Positions 17,888-26,710 are shown, counted from the stretch's first letter. The stretch is DNA of 50,618 nucleotides from CAYURP01 sp964447175 (GCA_964447175.1 CAYURP010000021.1:1-50618), one strand, 5' to 3'. The notes: generated by a model from the letters alone, not told the origin. A program made the numbers and translations.

Positions 17888-19356
17888 TGGACTGGAATAA
17901 AATAACAGAAATAGCCTTAAACACCACCAGAGGCAAAGGTGCCACCTATTCCGATGTAAGGATTGTTCAGACCCAGGACGAGGGGGTATCAATTAAAAAC
18001 GGAACGCCGGAGTTAACCGACAGATCCGAATCAATGGGATTTGGCATAAGAGTTATAGCTTCTGGTTGCTGGGGGTTTGCCTCATCCTCTGATTTTGATC
18101 CGGATAACATCAAAAAAGTTGCAGAGCTTTCAGTTAAAATAGCTAAAGCCAGCGCCAGAGTGAAAAAATCCGACGTGAGCCTAGCTCCTTTAGAATTGGA
18201 GGAACCTGGTGAGGAAAAAGGAAAGATCATCGATTCATACCAGACTCCGATTGAGATAGATTCTTTTACCATTAGTCTAAAGGAGAAACTACAATATCTT
18301 TTACATCTGGATGAGCTGATGAGAAAGGTCTCCGGGATTAACCTGACCGATGCTTTTATGAGCTTCAGAAAGGAGAAAAAGTTATTTGCCTCATCTGAGG
18401 GCGCAAGGATAGACCAGTTAATCATACACACCGGAGCTGGAATCTCAGCCACAGCCATGAAGTCGCATCGGGATATGGCAACCAGGTCATATCCCAGCTC
18501 GTCCGGGCAGTATGAGAGCAAAGGCTATGAGCTGATTAAGGAGCTGAATTTCGATGAGAACGCAGAGAAAGTTGCTCAGCAAGCAGTAGCCCTTATGGAG
18601 GCAAAGCCCTGTGAATCCGGCCAAAAGACTATTATCCTGGACGGGGCAATGGCTTCCTTGCAGATACATGAATCCATAGGTCACCCATTGGAGTTGGATA
18701 GGGTTTTCGGAGCGGAGAAGAATTTCTCCGGAACAAGCTTTGCTACCCCGGATAATTTGGGCAAGTTGAAATATGCTTCAGAGATTGTGAACGTGATAAC
18801 CGATCCCACCTCACCAGGGGGACTGGGGACGTTTGGATATGATGATGAGGGTGTCAAAGCTAAAAGGGATTATCTTATCAAAGATGGCGTTTTAGTGGGA
18901 TATTTAAGCTCCAGGCAGACGGCCCATATGATAAAAAGAAAAAGCAATGCCAGCATGAGGGCAAAGGGTTGGGGAGACGTGCCCATTGTCAGGATGACCA
19001 ATACCAATCTTTTGCCTCAGGACAAAACTTTGGATGATCTGATTTCTGAAACAGATGACGGGATATATATGGAAGGGGTTTCCTCCTGGTCCATAGATGA
19101 CAACCGGGAGAACTTCAAGATGGGAACCGAGATCGGCTGGGAGATCCAAAGCGGCAAATTAGGGGATATGATAAAAAAGCCCAGCTATTCAGGAAATACA
19201 ATCGAGTTCTGGAATTCCTGTGATGGCATTGCAGACGAAAAGCACTGGAGGATCTGGGGAACACCCAACTGCGGCAAGGGCCAGCCAGTGCAGAATGCAA
19301 GGGTGAGCCAGGGAACCTCTCCCTGCAGGTTCAGAAACGTAAAAGTAGGGGAATAA
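17884..19356 (+). CDS. tldD: TldD family metallopeptidase
   Basis: The protein has 490 residues, full length. The motif HESIGH (residues 262-267) is the HExxxH zinc site of TldD. GFGIRVIASGCWGFASSS, SPGGLGTFGYDDEGV and the Cys-containing C-terminus CGKGQPVQNARVSQG are family signatures. In well-studied bacteria TldD forms a heterodimer with TldE (PmbA) that degrades unfolded peptides and matures some modified peptides. No tldE follows; the next gene is on the opposite strand. A partner could lie elsewhere, or this protein could act alone. The start is fixed by overlap with the upstream stop. Confidence 0.92.
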   Translation: MMDWNKITEIALNTTRGKGATYSDVRIVQTQDEGVSIKNGTPELTDRSESMGFGIRVIASGCWGFASSSDFDPDNIKKVAELSVKIAKASARVKKSDVSLAPLELEEPGEEKGKIIDSYQTPIEIDSFTISLKEKLQYLLHLDELMRKVSGINLTDAFMSFRKEKKLFASSEGARIDQLIIHTGAGISATAMKSHRDMATRSYPSSSGQYESKGYELIKELNFDENAEKVAQQAVALMEAKPCESGQKTIILDGAMASLQIHESIGHPLELDRVFGAEKNFSGTSFATPDNLGKLKYASEIVNVITDPTSPGGLGTFGYDDEGVKAKRDYLIKDGVLVGYLSSRQTAHMIKRKSNASMRAKGWGDVPIVRMTNTNLLPQDKTLDDLISETDDGIYMEGVSSWSIDDNRENFKMGTEIGWEIQSGKLGDMIKKPSYSGNTIEFWNSCDGIADEKHWRIWGTPNCGKGQPVQNARVSQGTSPCRFRNVKVGE

Positions 19357-19467
19357 TCAATTCATTCTGGTTCTGAAGTTTTAGCATAAGGGGAGAAGTT
19401 ATTATAGAATTAAATATATTTAAAACAGATTTAAACCAGTTTATATGATCTATCGTTTTTTGAGTAT

Positions 19468-20319
19468 TTAAAGTTTGAGCTTCCAAACCACATTATCGCC
19501 CACGCAGCATTTAGCATCGTGAGCAATGACCGGGCATTTGACCATAAATAAAAAGAAGATGTTCTTGTCTTTGACCTCATTTAAGGTCTCGTAGTTGCCT
19601 TGTCCTTTGGCTATGACTAAATCTGCTTTTTTAAAAATACTTCTAAATTCTTTGGAACATTCATCTAAAATCGTGCCCGGCGCATCTGAACCATTGGAGA
19701 TGATCTGGGAGATTTTATCTAATCCCGCAAAGTAGGCGTCCTCTTTAGTTGCATCGTTTATTACTGGAGTTCCTCTAACTGCATAATAAATCTCTTTTTT
19801 GGGAAACTCCTCGATTAAAATTCTATCAAAAAATGTCTCGCCGGCATTATCACCCAGGTACAGTATATTTAAAGCTTTTTTTACTTCCTTTTTTAATCGA
19901 GTGACATCATCTATTGCCAATTTTTTATTCAAGACCTGTTTTATGGTTTTGTCCAGTTGAATATTCTGAGATGAGCCAAAATCGATAACATTTCCGGCTA
20001 TGGCTAATTTTACTGCAGTTCTGAATTTATCCTTGGAACTTTTAACTTTCTTTTTAAGAGAAGGATATAATCTTTTTGCTTTTTGGTTATATTCAATTTT
20101 TACCTTTTTATAAGGATCAGGGTTGTTTAAAGTCTGGCGTATAAGCCTGTAAACGTGAGCCGCAATGTGCGGTGGTGAATGGTTGTAACTGACTTCAGAC
20201 AAGCTTTTCAGAACCTCCCTTAAAAATCTCTCCTGTTTTTTGTGATCCTGTGTTAAATCCCGGGACAGATGGATGGCCTGGTTTATTATGCAGGGCACGC
20301 ATTCTATATATGTTTTCAT
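19468..20319 (-). CDS. DUF89 (ARMT1-like) family protein
   Basis: The protein has 283 residues. The N-terminal motif ECVPCIINQAIHL contains the CxxC seen in the prokaryotic DUF89 subgroup. LGDNAGETFFDRILIEE with its DNAGE block is the metal/phosphate site of the family, and VIAKGQGNYETL and FMVKCPVIA follow. DUF89 proteins are metal-dependent phosphatases thought to remove damaged sugar phosphates or related metabolites (damage control). It is the last gene of the minus-strand run and starts four bases after the radical SAM stop, so it is clearly in the same transcript. Confidence 0.85.
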   Translation of the reverse strand: MKTYIECVPCIINQAIHLSRDLTQDHKKQERFLREVLKSLSEVSYNHSPPHIAAHVYRLIRQTLNNPDPYKKVKIEYNQKAKRLYPSLKKKVKSSKDKFRTAVKLAIAGNVIDFGSSQNIQLDKTIKQVLNKKLAIDDVTRLKKEVKKALNILYLGDNAGETFFDRILIEEFPKKEIYYAVRGTPVINDATKEDAYFAGLDKISQIISNGSDAPGTILDECSKEFRSIFKKADLVIAKGQGNYETLNEVKDKNIFFLFMVKCPVIAHDAKCCVGDNVVWKLKL

Positions 20320-20323
20320 ATCT

Positions 20324-21262
20324 CTATGTGTTTAAAATGTAGAAGTCCTTTTGAGAGGATTTTTCGGAGTTCTTTATCTTTTTTCTTTGCAATAAAATAT
20401 TAAGGTATTTCAAAAGCTCGTTTAGATGAACGCCTAAAGAGACTGCCATCTCCTCTTTTCTGCAGGGTCTCCTTTTAAGAAGATCTATGATTCTTTGTTC
20501 TAAGTCCCTGCGAAATACCTTCTTCTCATAATGTTTAGTGAAATCTGAGATTATTTCCACTTTGAGATTGGGATCAAATAACTTCTTGATTTTTAAAAGC
20601 TCCCCTTTTGTTAAGGGTTTAGCTTGTGGATCATTGGGAGGGCGGATAACTGTGTTAAGCTCGATCTTATCAATTTTTAAATCTTTTACAAATTCATTGA
20701 TCTTTTTTATCTCCTTTTCTGAGTCGTTAATATCCTTAACCAGCAATATTTCCAGTCGAATTTCTCCTTTAAAATCCTCTGCTAACTTTTTGATCCCTTC
20801 CAGAACTTTTTTTATATTCAACCCTTTAGCTGGACTATTTATCTTTCTGAAAACTCCTGCAGATACAGCATCCAGAGAGGGAACGATCAGATCGGCTAAG
20901 GCTAAATCTTCCCTGACGCTTTTTCTCCATAACAGGGATCCGTTGGTAAGAACTGCAACCGGTATGGAGGTTATTTTTTTTGTTTTTTGTATCATTTCGC
21001 CCAGGTCTTTGTTCAAGGTGGGCTCCCCTGATCCGGAAAAGGTGATATAGTCGATTTTTTTATTCTCTGAGATGGCTGCTTTTATTCCCTTTAAAACAGC
21101 AGCTGGATTTACATATGATCTTCTCCTCAGGGTTTTATTTGTGGTCCTACCCAGCTGGCAGTAGATACAGTTGTAGGAGCAGACTTTATAGGGGACTATG
21201 TCCACTCCCAAGGAAAAACCAAGTCTTCTGGATGGAACCGGACCGTAGGTTACACTTTTCAT
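20324..21262 (-). CDS. Radical SAM protein (COG0731-type) with C-terminal helical/winged domain
   Basis: I start at the ATG at 21262, which overlaps the stop of the TauE gene as ATGA. The longer frame up to 21418 lies inside that gene. The protein has 312 residues. SVTYGPVPSRRLGFSLGVD followed by CSYNCIYCQ (CxxxCxxC, the 4Fe-4S/SAM site) and FSGSGEPTL define the COG0731 radical SAM group related to TYW1. The last 70 residues (RIIDLLKRRPCRKEEMAVSL) look like a winged-helix DNA- or RNA-binding segment. The reaction is unknown. Its place in an Fe-S-rich operon fits a cofactor or RNA modification role. Confidence 0.85.
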   Translation of the reverse strand: MKSVTYGPVPSRRLGFSLGVDIVPYKVCSYNCIYCQLGRTTNKTLRRRSYVNPAAVLKGIKAAISENKKIDYITFSGSGEPTLNKDLGEMIQKTKKITSIPVAVLTNGSLLWRKSVREDLALADLIVPSLDAVSAGVFRKINSPAKGLNIKKVLEGIKKLAEDFKGEIRLEILLVKDINDSEKEIKKINEFVKDLKIDKIELNTVIRPPNDPQAKPLTKGELLKIKKLFDPNLKVEIISDFTKHYEKKVFRRDLEQRIIDLLKRRPCRKEEMAVSLGVHLNELLKYLNILLQRKKIKNSEKSSQKDFYILNT

Positions 21263-22014
21263 TTTAAGAACACGTCCTTTAGAAGTAATATTGCTACAAA
21301 AATTAAAACGATTCCAAAAACCTTTTTTACGGTTTGTGATTTTAATTTTGTTGCCATCAACCGTGAGCCGATCTGGGACCCTGAAATCACAGAGATAACT
21401 GTGACTAAGGTTATCCACAAATTCAATTTTGCTTTAAACAGATGTGCAGTAAAACCTGTAGCCGATGACAGGCCAGCAACAAGCGTAGAGGTGGCCGCAG
21501 CATTCTTAGGATCAAGACCCATAATCAGAAGTATGGGGACGATGAAAGACCCTCCGCCTCTGCCGATAAGTCCCACCAGAAATCCCAGAACACAGCCGAT
21601 GATTGAAGTGACAATCAACTCTTCCCTTTTAGTCAGACTCTCTTTTCTGGGTTTCCAGCCAGATAAAACCAGTATGGCGGCAAAAAGGGTAAAGATAGCA
21701 AATAGAAAGATTATCGGTTTAACCGGCAGTCCAAAGTTAAGCATGGCTCCCAGTGGAGCACAAATAATCATCATTAGTGCAAAAGGCAAGGCAATCCTGA
21801 ACTTTACCAATCTTTTTCTTGAATAGGTGGTAAAAGCAGATAGTTGGACGCACAGGTTTAGCAAAAGTCCCAAGGGTATTGCCTCGTTTTTAAAATTCAT
21901 CCCCAGCCAATAAAGGATGGGGACGTAAAGCTGACTTCCTCCCATTCCTAACATGGAGAAGACAAAAGAAATAACAAAAAAGATTACAGGAGCTAAGAAA
22001 TACAATCCCTCCAC
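21259..22014 (-). CDS. TauE/SafE family membrane permease
   Basis: The protein has 251 residues with seven to eight hydrophobic segments. SMLGMGGSQLYVPIL near the N-terminus and GLIGRGGGSFIVPILLIMG in the second half are the two repeated family motifs. Members of this family export sulfite or other sulfur-containing anions, or take up sulfonates. It is translationally coupled to the downstream radical SAM gene. In this operon, transport of a sulfur compound is a reasonable guess but not shown. Confidence 0.85.
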   Translation of the reverse strand: MEGLYFLAPVIFFVISFVFSMLGMGGSQLYVPILYWLGMNFKNEAIPLGLLLNLCVQLSAFTTYSRKRLVKFRIALPFALMMIICAPLGAMLNFGLPVKPIIFLFAIFTLFAAILVLSGWKPRKESLTKREELIVTSIIGCVLGFLVGLIGRGGGSFIVPILLIMGLDPKNAAATSTLVAGLSSATGFTAHLFKAKLNLWITLVTVISVISGSQIGSRLMATKLKSQTVKKVFGIVLIFVAILLLKDVFLK

Positions 22015-22068
22015 CTAAGGTCCTCATCTCTTGTTAGGGAATGACAAATCCAGAAGAATCTGAAAACT

Positions 22069-22941
22069 TCATCTTCTTATTTTTGTGGAGATCTTTTCCC
22101 ATGCTTTTTTTATCTCTTGAGTCGCACCTGAATTGTCATATTCGATAATGGTTTTACCCTGCACCATGGCCTGGGTGAAGGAATTATCAAAGGGAATTTT
22201 GCTCAGGACCTCAAGTCTTTTTCTCTGGCAAAAGCTTTCGATTTTTTCTGTGTTTTCATAATTTATGTCATATTTATTTATCAGGATCACAGTCTCTATT
22301 CCGAAATGCTGGGTTAAGCTCAGTACTCTATCTAAATCTGCTATTGCCGACAGGGTGGGCTCGGTAACCACCACTACCAGATCGACTCCAGTAATGGAAG
22401 AAATGACCGGACATCCGATACCAGGAGGGCCGTCTATAAGTATTAAGTTCAGGTTTTTCTTCTGGGCTATGGTGCGGGCGTTTTGTCTTACCAGAGTGAC
22501 TAATTTTCCGGTATTCTCCTCTGCAATTCCCAGCTTAGCATGAATTAGAGGACCGTATCTGGTATCGGAAATATACCATTCTCCGGAGACATTCTCTTCC
22601 ATCTTAATGGCTTGTTCTGGACAGTCCAAGGCGCATACGCAGCAACCTTCGCAGGCAACAGGGTCGATTATTACTTTATCTTTTTCCTCGTATATGGCTG
22701 AGAATCGACATACCTGAATACACCTGCCGCAGAGCGTGCATTTTTCCTCATTTAAAATAGCTTTGCTTCCGGCTTTGAACTTATGTTTTTCCTTTATGTC
22801 CGGATGAAGCAGGAGATGAAGGTCAGCAGCATCAACATCGCAGTCTGCCATTATTTTGTTTTCAGCCAGAGCTGCAAAAGAACCGCTAATTACCGTTTTT
22901 CCGGTTCCGCCTTTGCCGCTTATTATGGTTATCTCTTTCAT
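22069..22941 (-). CDS. MinD-type ATPase with inserted 2x[4Fe-4S] ferredoxin domain
   Basis: The protein has 290 residues. The deviant Walker A SGKGGTGKT is at the N-terminus. A ferredoxin module is inserted at about residues 62-115 with CTLCGRCIQVC and CEGCCVCALDCP. The MinD Walker A' region LILIDGPPGIGCPV and LINKYD follow. Paired genes of this kind occur in the ORP (orange protein) operons of Desulfovibrio and in many archaeal and anaerobic bacterial NifX/Mrp clusters, where they are thought to couple ATP to metal-cluster transfer. It overlaps the sister gene upstream by four bases. Confidence 0.92.
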   Translation of the reverse strand: MKEITIISGKGGTGKTVISGSFAALAENKIMADCDVDAADLHLLLHPDIKEKHKFKAGSKAILNEEKCTLCGRCIQVCRFSAIYEEKDKVIIDPVACEGCCVCALDCPEQAIKMEENVSGEWYISDTRYGPLIHAKLGIAEENTGKLVTLVRQNARTIAQKKNLNLILIDGPPGIGCPVISSITGVDLVVVVTEPTLSAIADLDRVLSLTQHFGIETVILINKYDINYENTEKIESFCQRKRLEVLSKIPFDNSFTQAMVQGKTIIEYDNSGATQEIKKAWEKISTKIRR

Positions 22942-23789
22942 TTTTGTTTAATTTCCCTTTTGACCGAGTCCCAGAGCTTTTCAAAAATTATCGAATAATC
23001 TGCTTCGATTAAAATCGAGATGCCCTGGGAATAGAGCACTGCTACATTTCTATCATAAGGGATCTCAGCTAAAATCTCGATACCCTCATCCTCACAGTAG
23101 TTTTTTACTTTATTATCCCCTATGCCTGCTCGGTTGATAATCACTCCGAATTTAATCTTTAGTTTTTTTAGAACCTCCACTGCCAGCTTAAGATCATTCA
23201 ATCCAAATGGAGTGGGTTCGGTTACCAGTAAGCAGAAATCGCTTCGGTTAACGGCTTCGATCACCGGGCAGGATGTGCCAGGTGGAACGTCTATTATAGT
23301 GATTCCATCAGGATTAACCTTTTTCTTGACCTCCCTTATTACCGGGGTTGCCATGGGTTCGCTGATGTTCAACCTTCCTTGAATAAAATCTATTAGCCCG
23401 CTTTTTCCCTGCTCCAGGACTCCAATTTCTCTTTCCTTCTCACTGATGGCCTTCTCCGGACAAAATAGAGTGCAACCTCCACAACCGTGGCAAAGCTGGG
23501 GGAAGACCAGGACTTTGTCTTTTAAAACTGCGAGGGCATTATAGGCGCATACCTCCGCACACTTTCCGCAGAAGTTGCATTTTTTCTCATCCACTTCCGG
23601 CACCAGGATGGACACTTTCTGGGTTTTTTGAATTTCCGGTTTCAAAAAGATATAGGCGTTAGGCTCCTCCACGTCGCAGTCCAGAAATTGAACGTTTTTT
23701 TCGCCGTTTTGGGTTAAAAACAGAGCCAAATTAACAGCAACCGTGGTTTTGCCGGTTCCCCCTTTGCCGCTGGCAACTGAGACGATCAC
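22938..23789 (-). CDS. Second MinD-type ATPase with inserted ferredoxin domain
   Basis: The protein has 283 residues and is paralogous to its neighbour. SGKGGTGKTTVAVNLALFL is the Walker A region. CNFCGKCAEVCAYNAL and CHGCGGCTLFCPEKAI bind two 4Fe-4S clusters. IIDVPPGTSCPV is the switch region and VINRAG follows. The pair probably forms a heterodimer. Both ends overlap neighbours by four bases (the MBL gene upstream and the sister ATPase downstream), indicating a tightly coupled operon. Confidence 0.92.
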   Translation of the reverse strand: MIVSVASGKGGTGKTTVAVNLALFLTQNGEKNVQFLDCDVEEPNAYIFLKPEIQKTQKVSILVPEVDEKKCNFCGKCAEVCAYNALAVLKDKVLVFPQLCHGCGGCTLFCPEKAISEKEREIGVLEQGKSGLIDFIQGRLNISEPMATPVIREVKKKVNPDGITIIDVPPGTSCPVIEAVNRSDFCLLVTEPTPFGLNDLKLAVEVLKKLKIKFGVIINRAGIGDNKVKNYCEDEGIEILAEIPYDRNVAVLYSQGISILIEADYSIIFEKLWDSVKREIKQK

Positions 23790-24577
23790 TCCACCTCCAG
23801 CTTCGCACCCACACCCAATTTTATGTAGTCTTGTTTATATTTATCCTCAAAAATCTGCTGGCAGAGTTTACCGCTGCAATGGCAGGGGGAAACCTTTTGT
23901 ACACCTATCTTCTGAAACTCAGAGACGATCATCTCTATATCTTTTTTTGAGGTATTCAGAAGATGAAAACCTCCCATAACCAGATAAATATCTTCGCCTA
24001 ATAGTTCCTTTGTTTTTTTCACGATTTCAACTATTCCCGGATGAGCACACCCGGTGATAACTACAAGTCCTTTTTCCGTTTTAATGATAAGCGACTGCTC
24101 TTTGATAACGCTTCCCATCTCTCCGGTTGAGAAAACATCCTTGCAGATCTCCAGTGATTTTTCAACTTCAACATATTTGGCTCCGGCCTTTTTTATGTCC
24201 TTTTTGAAACCTGAAGGAAATGATCGGGGCAAGCAGACTTTCACCTGGCTATTCTTCTCCAGGAATTCCTGAAGGCCTCCGGTGTGATCACCATGGATAT
24301 GGGAAAGCACAATCAAATCTACCTCTTGTGGGTCGATTTTCATTTTTTTCATATTGGAAAGAAGAGTCTTTCCATTTCCCCCGGTGTCAAAAAGAATTGT
24401 TTTCTCCTTTCCTTTGATAAAACAGGAGAATCCCCATTCCGGCGTAAGATCAGGATCATACGGATTGTTATCGTAAACGATCCGGATGGTTAAGAGCTGT
24501 TTTTTTTGAGGAATTTCTCCAAAGGAGAAATTTAGAATGGCAGCTACAAAGAAAATTGTTATTAAGAGAAGTTTCAT
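23786..24577 (-). CDS. MBL-fold metallohydrolase with signal peptide
   Basis: The protein has 263 residues. The metal site HIHGDHTGG (HxHxDH), GCAHPGI and GGFHL give the ligands of the MBL fold, in the subgroup often annotated as dihydropterin/RFA-P synthase-like. The C-terminal PCHCSGKLC adds a His/Cys cluster. Unlike most members it begins with a hydrophobic leader (MKLLLITIFFVAAILNFSFG), so it is probably exported although its operon partners are cytoplasmic Fe-S ATPases. MinD partners next to such MBL proteins are common in ORP-like clusters. Confidence 0.85.
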   Translation of the reverse strand: MKLLLITIFFVAAILNFSFGEIPQKKQLLTIRIVYDNNPYDPDLTPEWGFSCFIKGKEKTILFDTGGNGKTLLSNMKKMKIDPQEVDLIVLSHIHGDHTGGLQEFLEKNSQVKVCLPRSFPSGFKKDIKKAGAKYVEVEKSLEICKDVFSTGEMGSVIKEQSLIIKTEKGLVVITGCAHPGIVEIVKKTKELLGEDIYLVMGGFHLLNTSKKDIEMIVSEFQKIGVQKVSPCHCSGKLCQQIFEDKYKQDYIKLGVGAKLEVE

Positions 24578-24597
24578 TTTTCATCTCCTCTTTTTCT

Positions 24598-24843
24598 TTA
24601 ATCCCTTGTGCATTCCCCATCAGCTGAGCAGGGAGGAGTATCGCATCTTTGAGTTCTTCCACAGCAGGTGCTGCCTTTGGGGGTGGAACTTCCCATCCTG
24701 ATTGCCCCTGGTGAAGATAGAAGTTTTTCCATTTTGGTAGAGCCGCAAAAAGGGCAGGTGATGGAGCCTTCTTGTTTTAGATTTTTTTGAAGGATCTCTG
24801 TTTTTCTGCCGCATTTAATACATTTGTATTCGTATATGGGCAT
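24598..24843 (-). CDS. FmdB-type zinc-ribbon protein with Cys-rich tail
   Basis: The protein has 81 residues. I start at the ATG at 24843 (MPIYEYKCIKCG), the usual FmdB N-terminus; the longer frame to 24870 adds nine unconserved residues. CIKCG and CPFCG make the zinc ribbon. LLSSPGAIRMG follows, then a tail with six more Cys (STCCGRTQRCDTPPCSADG). Function of the family is unknown; FmdB-like proteins were first seen near formamide/amide gene clusters. Confidence 0.8.
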   Translation of the reverse strand: MPIYEYKCIKCGRKTEILQKNLKQEGSITCPFCGSTKMEKLLSSPGAIRMGSSTPKGSTCCGRTQRCDTPPCSADGECTRD

Positions 24844-24891
24844 CTTATGAATCCTCTGGGATTGAACCAATCCCTAATTTCCAGAGATGGA

Positions 24892-25074
24892 TCAGGTGGG
24901 GCACCCAGAACTGCTATTTGATTTCCCCTTTGATACACCAAAAGAAGAGAATATCCTTTTAATATTCCCACTTCCACATTTCTGGCACTGCAGTTTGTCC
25001 GAGTGGGCGGATACTCCAATCAGTAGATCAAACTCCTCTTCGCAATCTATGCATTTGTAAGTATAAATAGGCAT
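24892..25074 (-). CDS. FmdB-type zinc-ribbon protein
   Basis: The protein has 60 residues, MPIYTYKCIDCEEEFDLL with a second pair CQKCG and the family ending RIFSSFGVSKGK. It is a paralogue of the preceding small protein and lies 48 bases from it. Zinc binding is inferred from the two CxxC pairs. ATG at 25074 is preceded on the minus strand by AAAGGAGAAAA. Confidence 0.8.
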   Translation of the reverse strand: MPIYTYKCIDCEEEFDLLIGVSAHSDKLQCQKCGSGNIKRIFSSFGVSKGKSNSSSGCPT

Positions 25075-25146
25075 CCCATTTTCTCCTTTTAAATCCAGGG
25101 AATCTTTAAGGGATTAACAATTGTTGAAATATCGATTAGGATTATT

Positions 25147-25377
25147 CTATTCCCTGGTCATAGGCCTGCCACATTCAGGGCAGTTGATCTGGTAACAGGG
25201 TACTGCTTGTTGATGGCTGACTTTGGCTCCGCAGGCGGGGCAGACACAAAAACCTGCCGGTCCTGATCCTGGGCGGTTGCCGCCCATACGCCCCCTGCCC
25301 TTACCTCTTCCCTTTCCCATACCTCTTCCTGTCCCGGGTCCCTGACCCGTTGGTCCTGTTCCATCACCTCTCGGCAT
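25147..25377 (-). CDS. Small Gly/Arg-rich zinc-ribbon protein
   Basis: The protein has 76 residues. The N-terminus MPRGDGTGPTGQGPGTGRG is the motif found at the start of DUF5320-type proteins. A Gly/Arg/Met stretch follows, then a zinc ribbon CPACGAKVSHQQ with CPECGRPM. The GxGP leader also occurs in the gene at 26762, so two proteins of this operon share a head but have different tails. Possibly a metal-cluster accessory; no function is established. Confidence 0.75.
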   Translation of the reverse strand: MPRGDGTGPTGQGPGTGRGMGKGRGKGRGRMGGNRPGSGPAGFCVCPACGAKVSHQQAVPCYQINCPECGRPMTRE

Positions 25378-25436
25378 TTTAAACCTCCTGTATAAAATAC
25401 TTAAAAATTTCAGTTTCTTTTAAATTAAAAAGCTAC

Positions 25437-25820
25437 TTAATGATTCTGATATTTTATGGCTATTGCTCCTCTGGGACATCGGTTCACACACTCCAGACAG
25501 GCTATGCATTTGCTGGAATCGATTCTGGCAGTTATATCAATTGAAATTGCTCCTTGGGGACAGACATCATAACAGATCCCACAGCCTGCACATTCCTCCC
25601 TATCCACTACAGCTATGACATTCTGATCTGGTTTTGTCTTCGGAGTTTCAACTCTTTTTTTGATCTGCTTTAGCCTTTGAGAGATAAGTTGAACCCTGTG
25701 TCTTAAGATTCTTAATTCATTTTCTCGGCTTAACAGAGTTGGATTAATCCTAAGGGATTGATGGAATCCAATTCCGATTTTTCTTGTCCCAATTCTTGTG
25801 ATGGGGTTGTTAAACTGCAT
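25437..25820 (-). CDS. 2x[4Fe-4S] ferredoxin-type protein
   Basis: The protein has 127 residues. The N-terminal 65 residues are basic and probably helical. The C-terminal half is a bacterial-type ferredoxin with CAGCGICYDVCPQGAI and CIACLECVNRCPRGAI, each ready to hold a 4Fe-4S cluster. A GAGAGGA ribosome-binding site lies about six bases before the ATG. Within this cluster it is the natural electron or cluster donor for the NifX-like and MinD-like proteins. Confidence 0.88.
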   Translation of the reverse strand: MQFNNPITRIGTRKIGIGFHQSLRINPTLLSRENELRILRHRVQLISQRLKQIKKRVETPKTKPDQNVIAVVDREECAGCGICYDVCPQGAISIDITARIDSSKCIACLECVNRCPRGAIAIKYQNH

Positions 25821-25931
25821 TTACATCCTCTCAGGTTTTTCTGAGAAATAGAAAGATCAAATTTTCTTTTAAATGCATTGTTCGATCTTCTCTTTAAATT
25901 CAAAATCCTTTTATCTGCAAATTCTATGACA

Positions 25932-26324
25932 TCAATGTTCGTGATCCTCAGAGTGATCGCATTCCGATTTTTCAATTCCATAACCTCGGCCTGATCCAGG
26001 TCTACACAGGCTTTCTCCACCTTCAAGGGTGCCTTTGATCAGTTTGTCTATGATCTCATCTACGGAACCGCTTATTCCGACGAGGGTCTGGATGTTTTTT
26101 TCAGCGAAAAGTCCAGTTGCACGTCTCCCCATTCCACCGGCGATGATACAGTTCACTCCCAGATCGGAAAGAAATTGAGGCAAAAACGCAGGCTGATGAC
26201 CGGGATTGTCGACCGTTTCCTTACTCAGTATCTTTTCTCCTTCGATTTCCACAATGGTGAAATGGGGGCAGCGTCCAAAATGTGCTGAAACGTAGTTGTT
26301 ATCTGTTGAGATGGCTATTTTCAC
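25932..26324 (-). CDS. NifX/ORP-like dinitrogenase iron-molybdenum cofactor family protein
   Basis: The protein has 130 residues. MKIAISTDNNYVSAHFGRCP starts the RNase-H-like fold, and IIAGGMGRRATGLFAEKN is the second conserved block. Members bind Fe-Mo-S precursors or, in the Desulfovibrio orange protein, a Mo-Cu-S cluster. The tail is His/Cys/Asp-rich (SECDHSEDHEH), an added metal-binding feature. No nitrogenase gene is in the window, so a nitrogen-fixation role is not implied. Confidence 0.9.
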   Translation of the reverse strand: MKIAISTDNNYVSAHFGRCPHFTIVEIEGEKILSKETVDNPGHQPAFLPQFLSDLGVNCIIAGGMGRRATGLFAEKNIQTLVGISGSVDEIIDKLIKGTLEGGESLCRPGSGRGYGIEKSECDHSEDHEH

Positions 26325-26326
26325 TT

Positions 26327-26710
26327 TTACGATCCTCCTTTATCCTTTTCCATACCAAAATGGCGAGGCACAGAGGAATTGGAAAGTTCATTCAGTTCAC
26401 CATTTTCGAATTTTTTTAAGCTGTCTTTAACAGTTCCGGTGGCGCCTCCAAATATCCTTATGTTGGCCTGGTTGAGGGTCTGGAAGGCATTGGGACCTAC
26501 GTTTCCGGTAATCACCACTTCTGCACCTCTATCAGCTATCAATTGTGCCGCCTGTATCCCGGCACCTCCCATAGCCTCTAAAGCTGGATTGGATAAACCC
26601 TCAGTTTCTTTTGTTTCAGTATCATAGATAATGAAATAAGGGCATCGTCCGAATCTCGGATCAACTAGAGCCTCAAGATCTTCGCCCTGGGATGATATTG
26701 CGATCTTCAT
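26327..26710 (-). CDS. Second NifX/ORP-like protein
   Basis: The protein has 127 residues from ATG 26710 (MKIAISSQGEDLEALVDPRF). The longer frame to 26755 adds 15 unconserved residues. GRCPYFIIYD and VITGNVGPNAFQTLNQ match the ORP/MTH1175 type more closely than the neighbour does. It lies two bases upstream of the first NifX-like gene, so the pair is coupled. Confidence 0.9.
   Translation of the reverse strand: MKIAISSQGEDLEALVDPRFGRCPYFIIYDTETKETEGLSNPALEAMGGAGIQAAQLIADRGAEVVITGNVGPNAFQTLNQANIRIFGGATGTVKDSLKKFENGELNELSNSSVPRHFGMEKDKGGS

Noticed and set aside
17967..18521. Minus-strand frame of 184 codons
   Set aside because: Antisense to the confidently identified tldD; no domain features.
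20538..21050. Plus-strand frame of 170 codons
   Set aside because: It is antisense to the radical SAM gene, has Ser/Phe-rich composition typical of a shadow frame and no recognisable motif.
21263..21418. N-terminal extension of the radical SAM protein
   Set aside because: It lies wholly inside the TauE gene; the ATG at 21262 overlaps that stop as ATGA and begins at the conserved sequence.
25730..26026. Minus-strand frame of 98 codons between the NifX-like and ferredoxin genes
   Set aside because: It overlaps both neighbours in another frame, has no family resemblance, and its ends lie inside well-supported genes.
25932..26710. NifX-like genes as evidence of nitrogen fixation
   Set aside because: No nifH, nifD, nifK, nifE, nifN or nifB is visible; the context is that of ORP/Mrp clusters.
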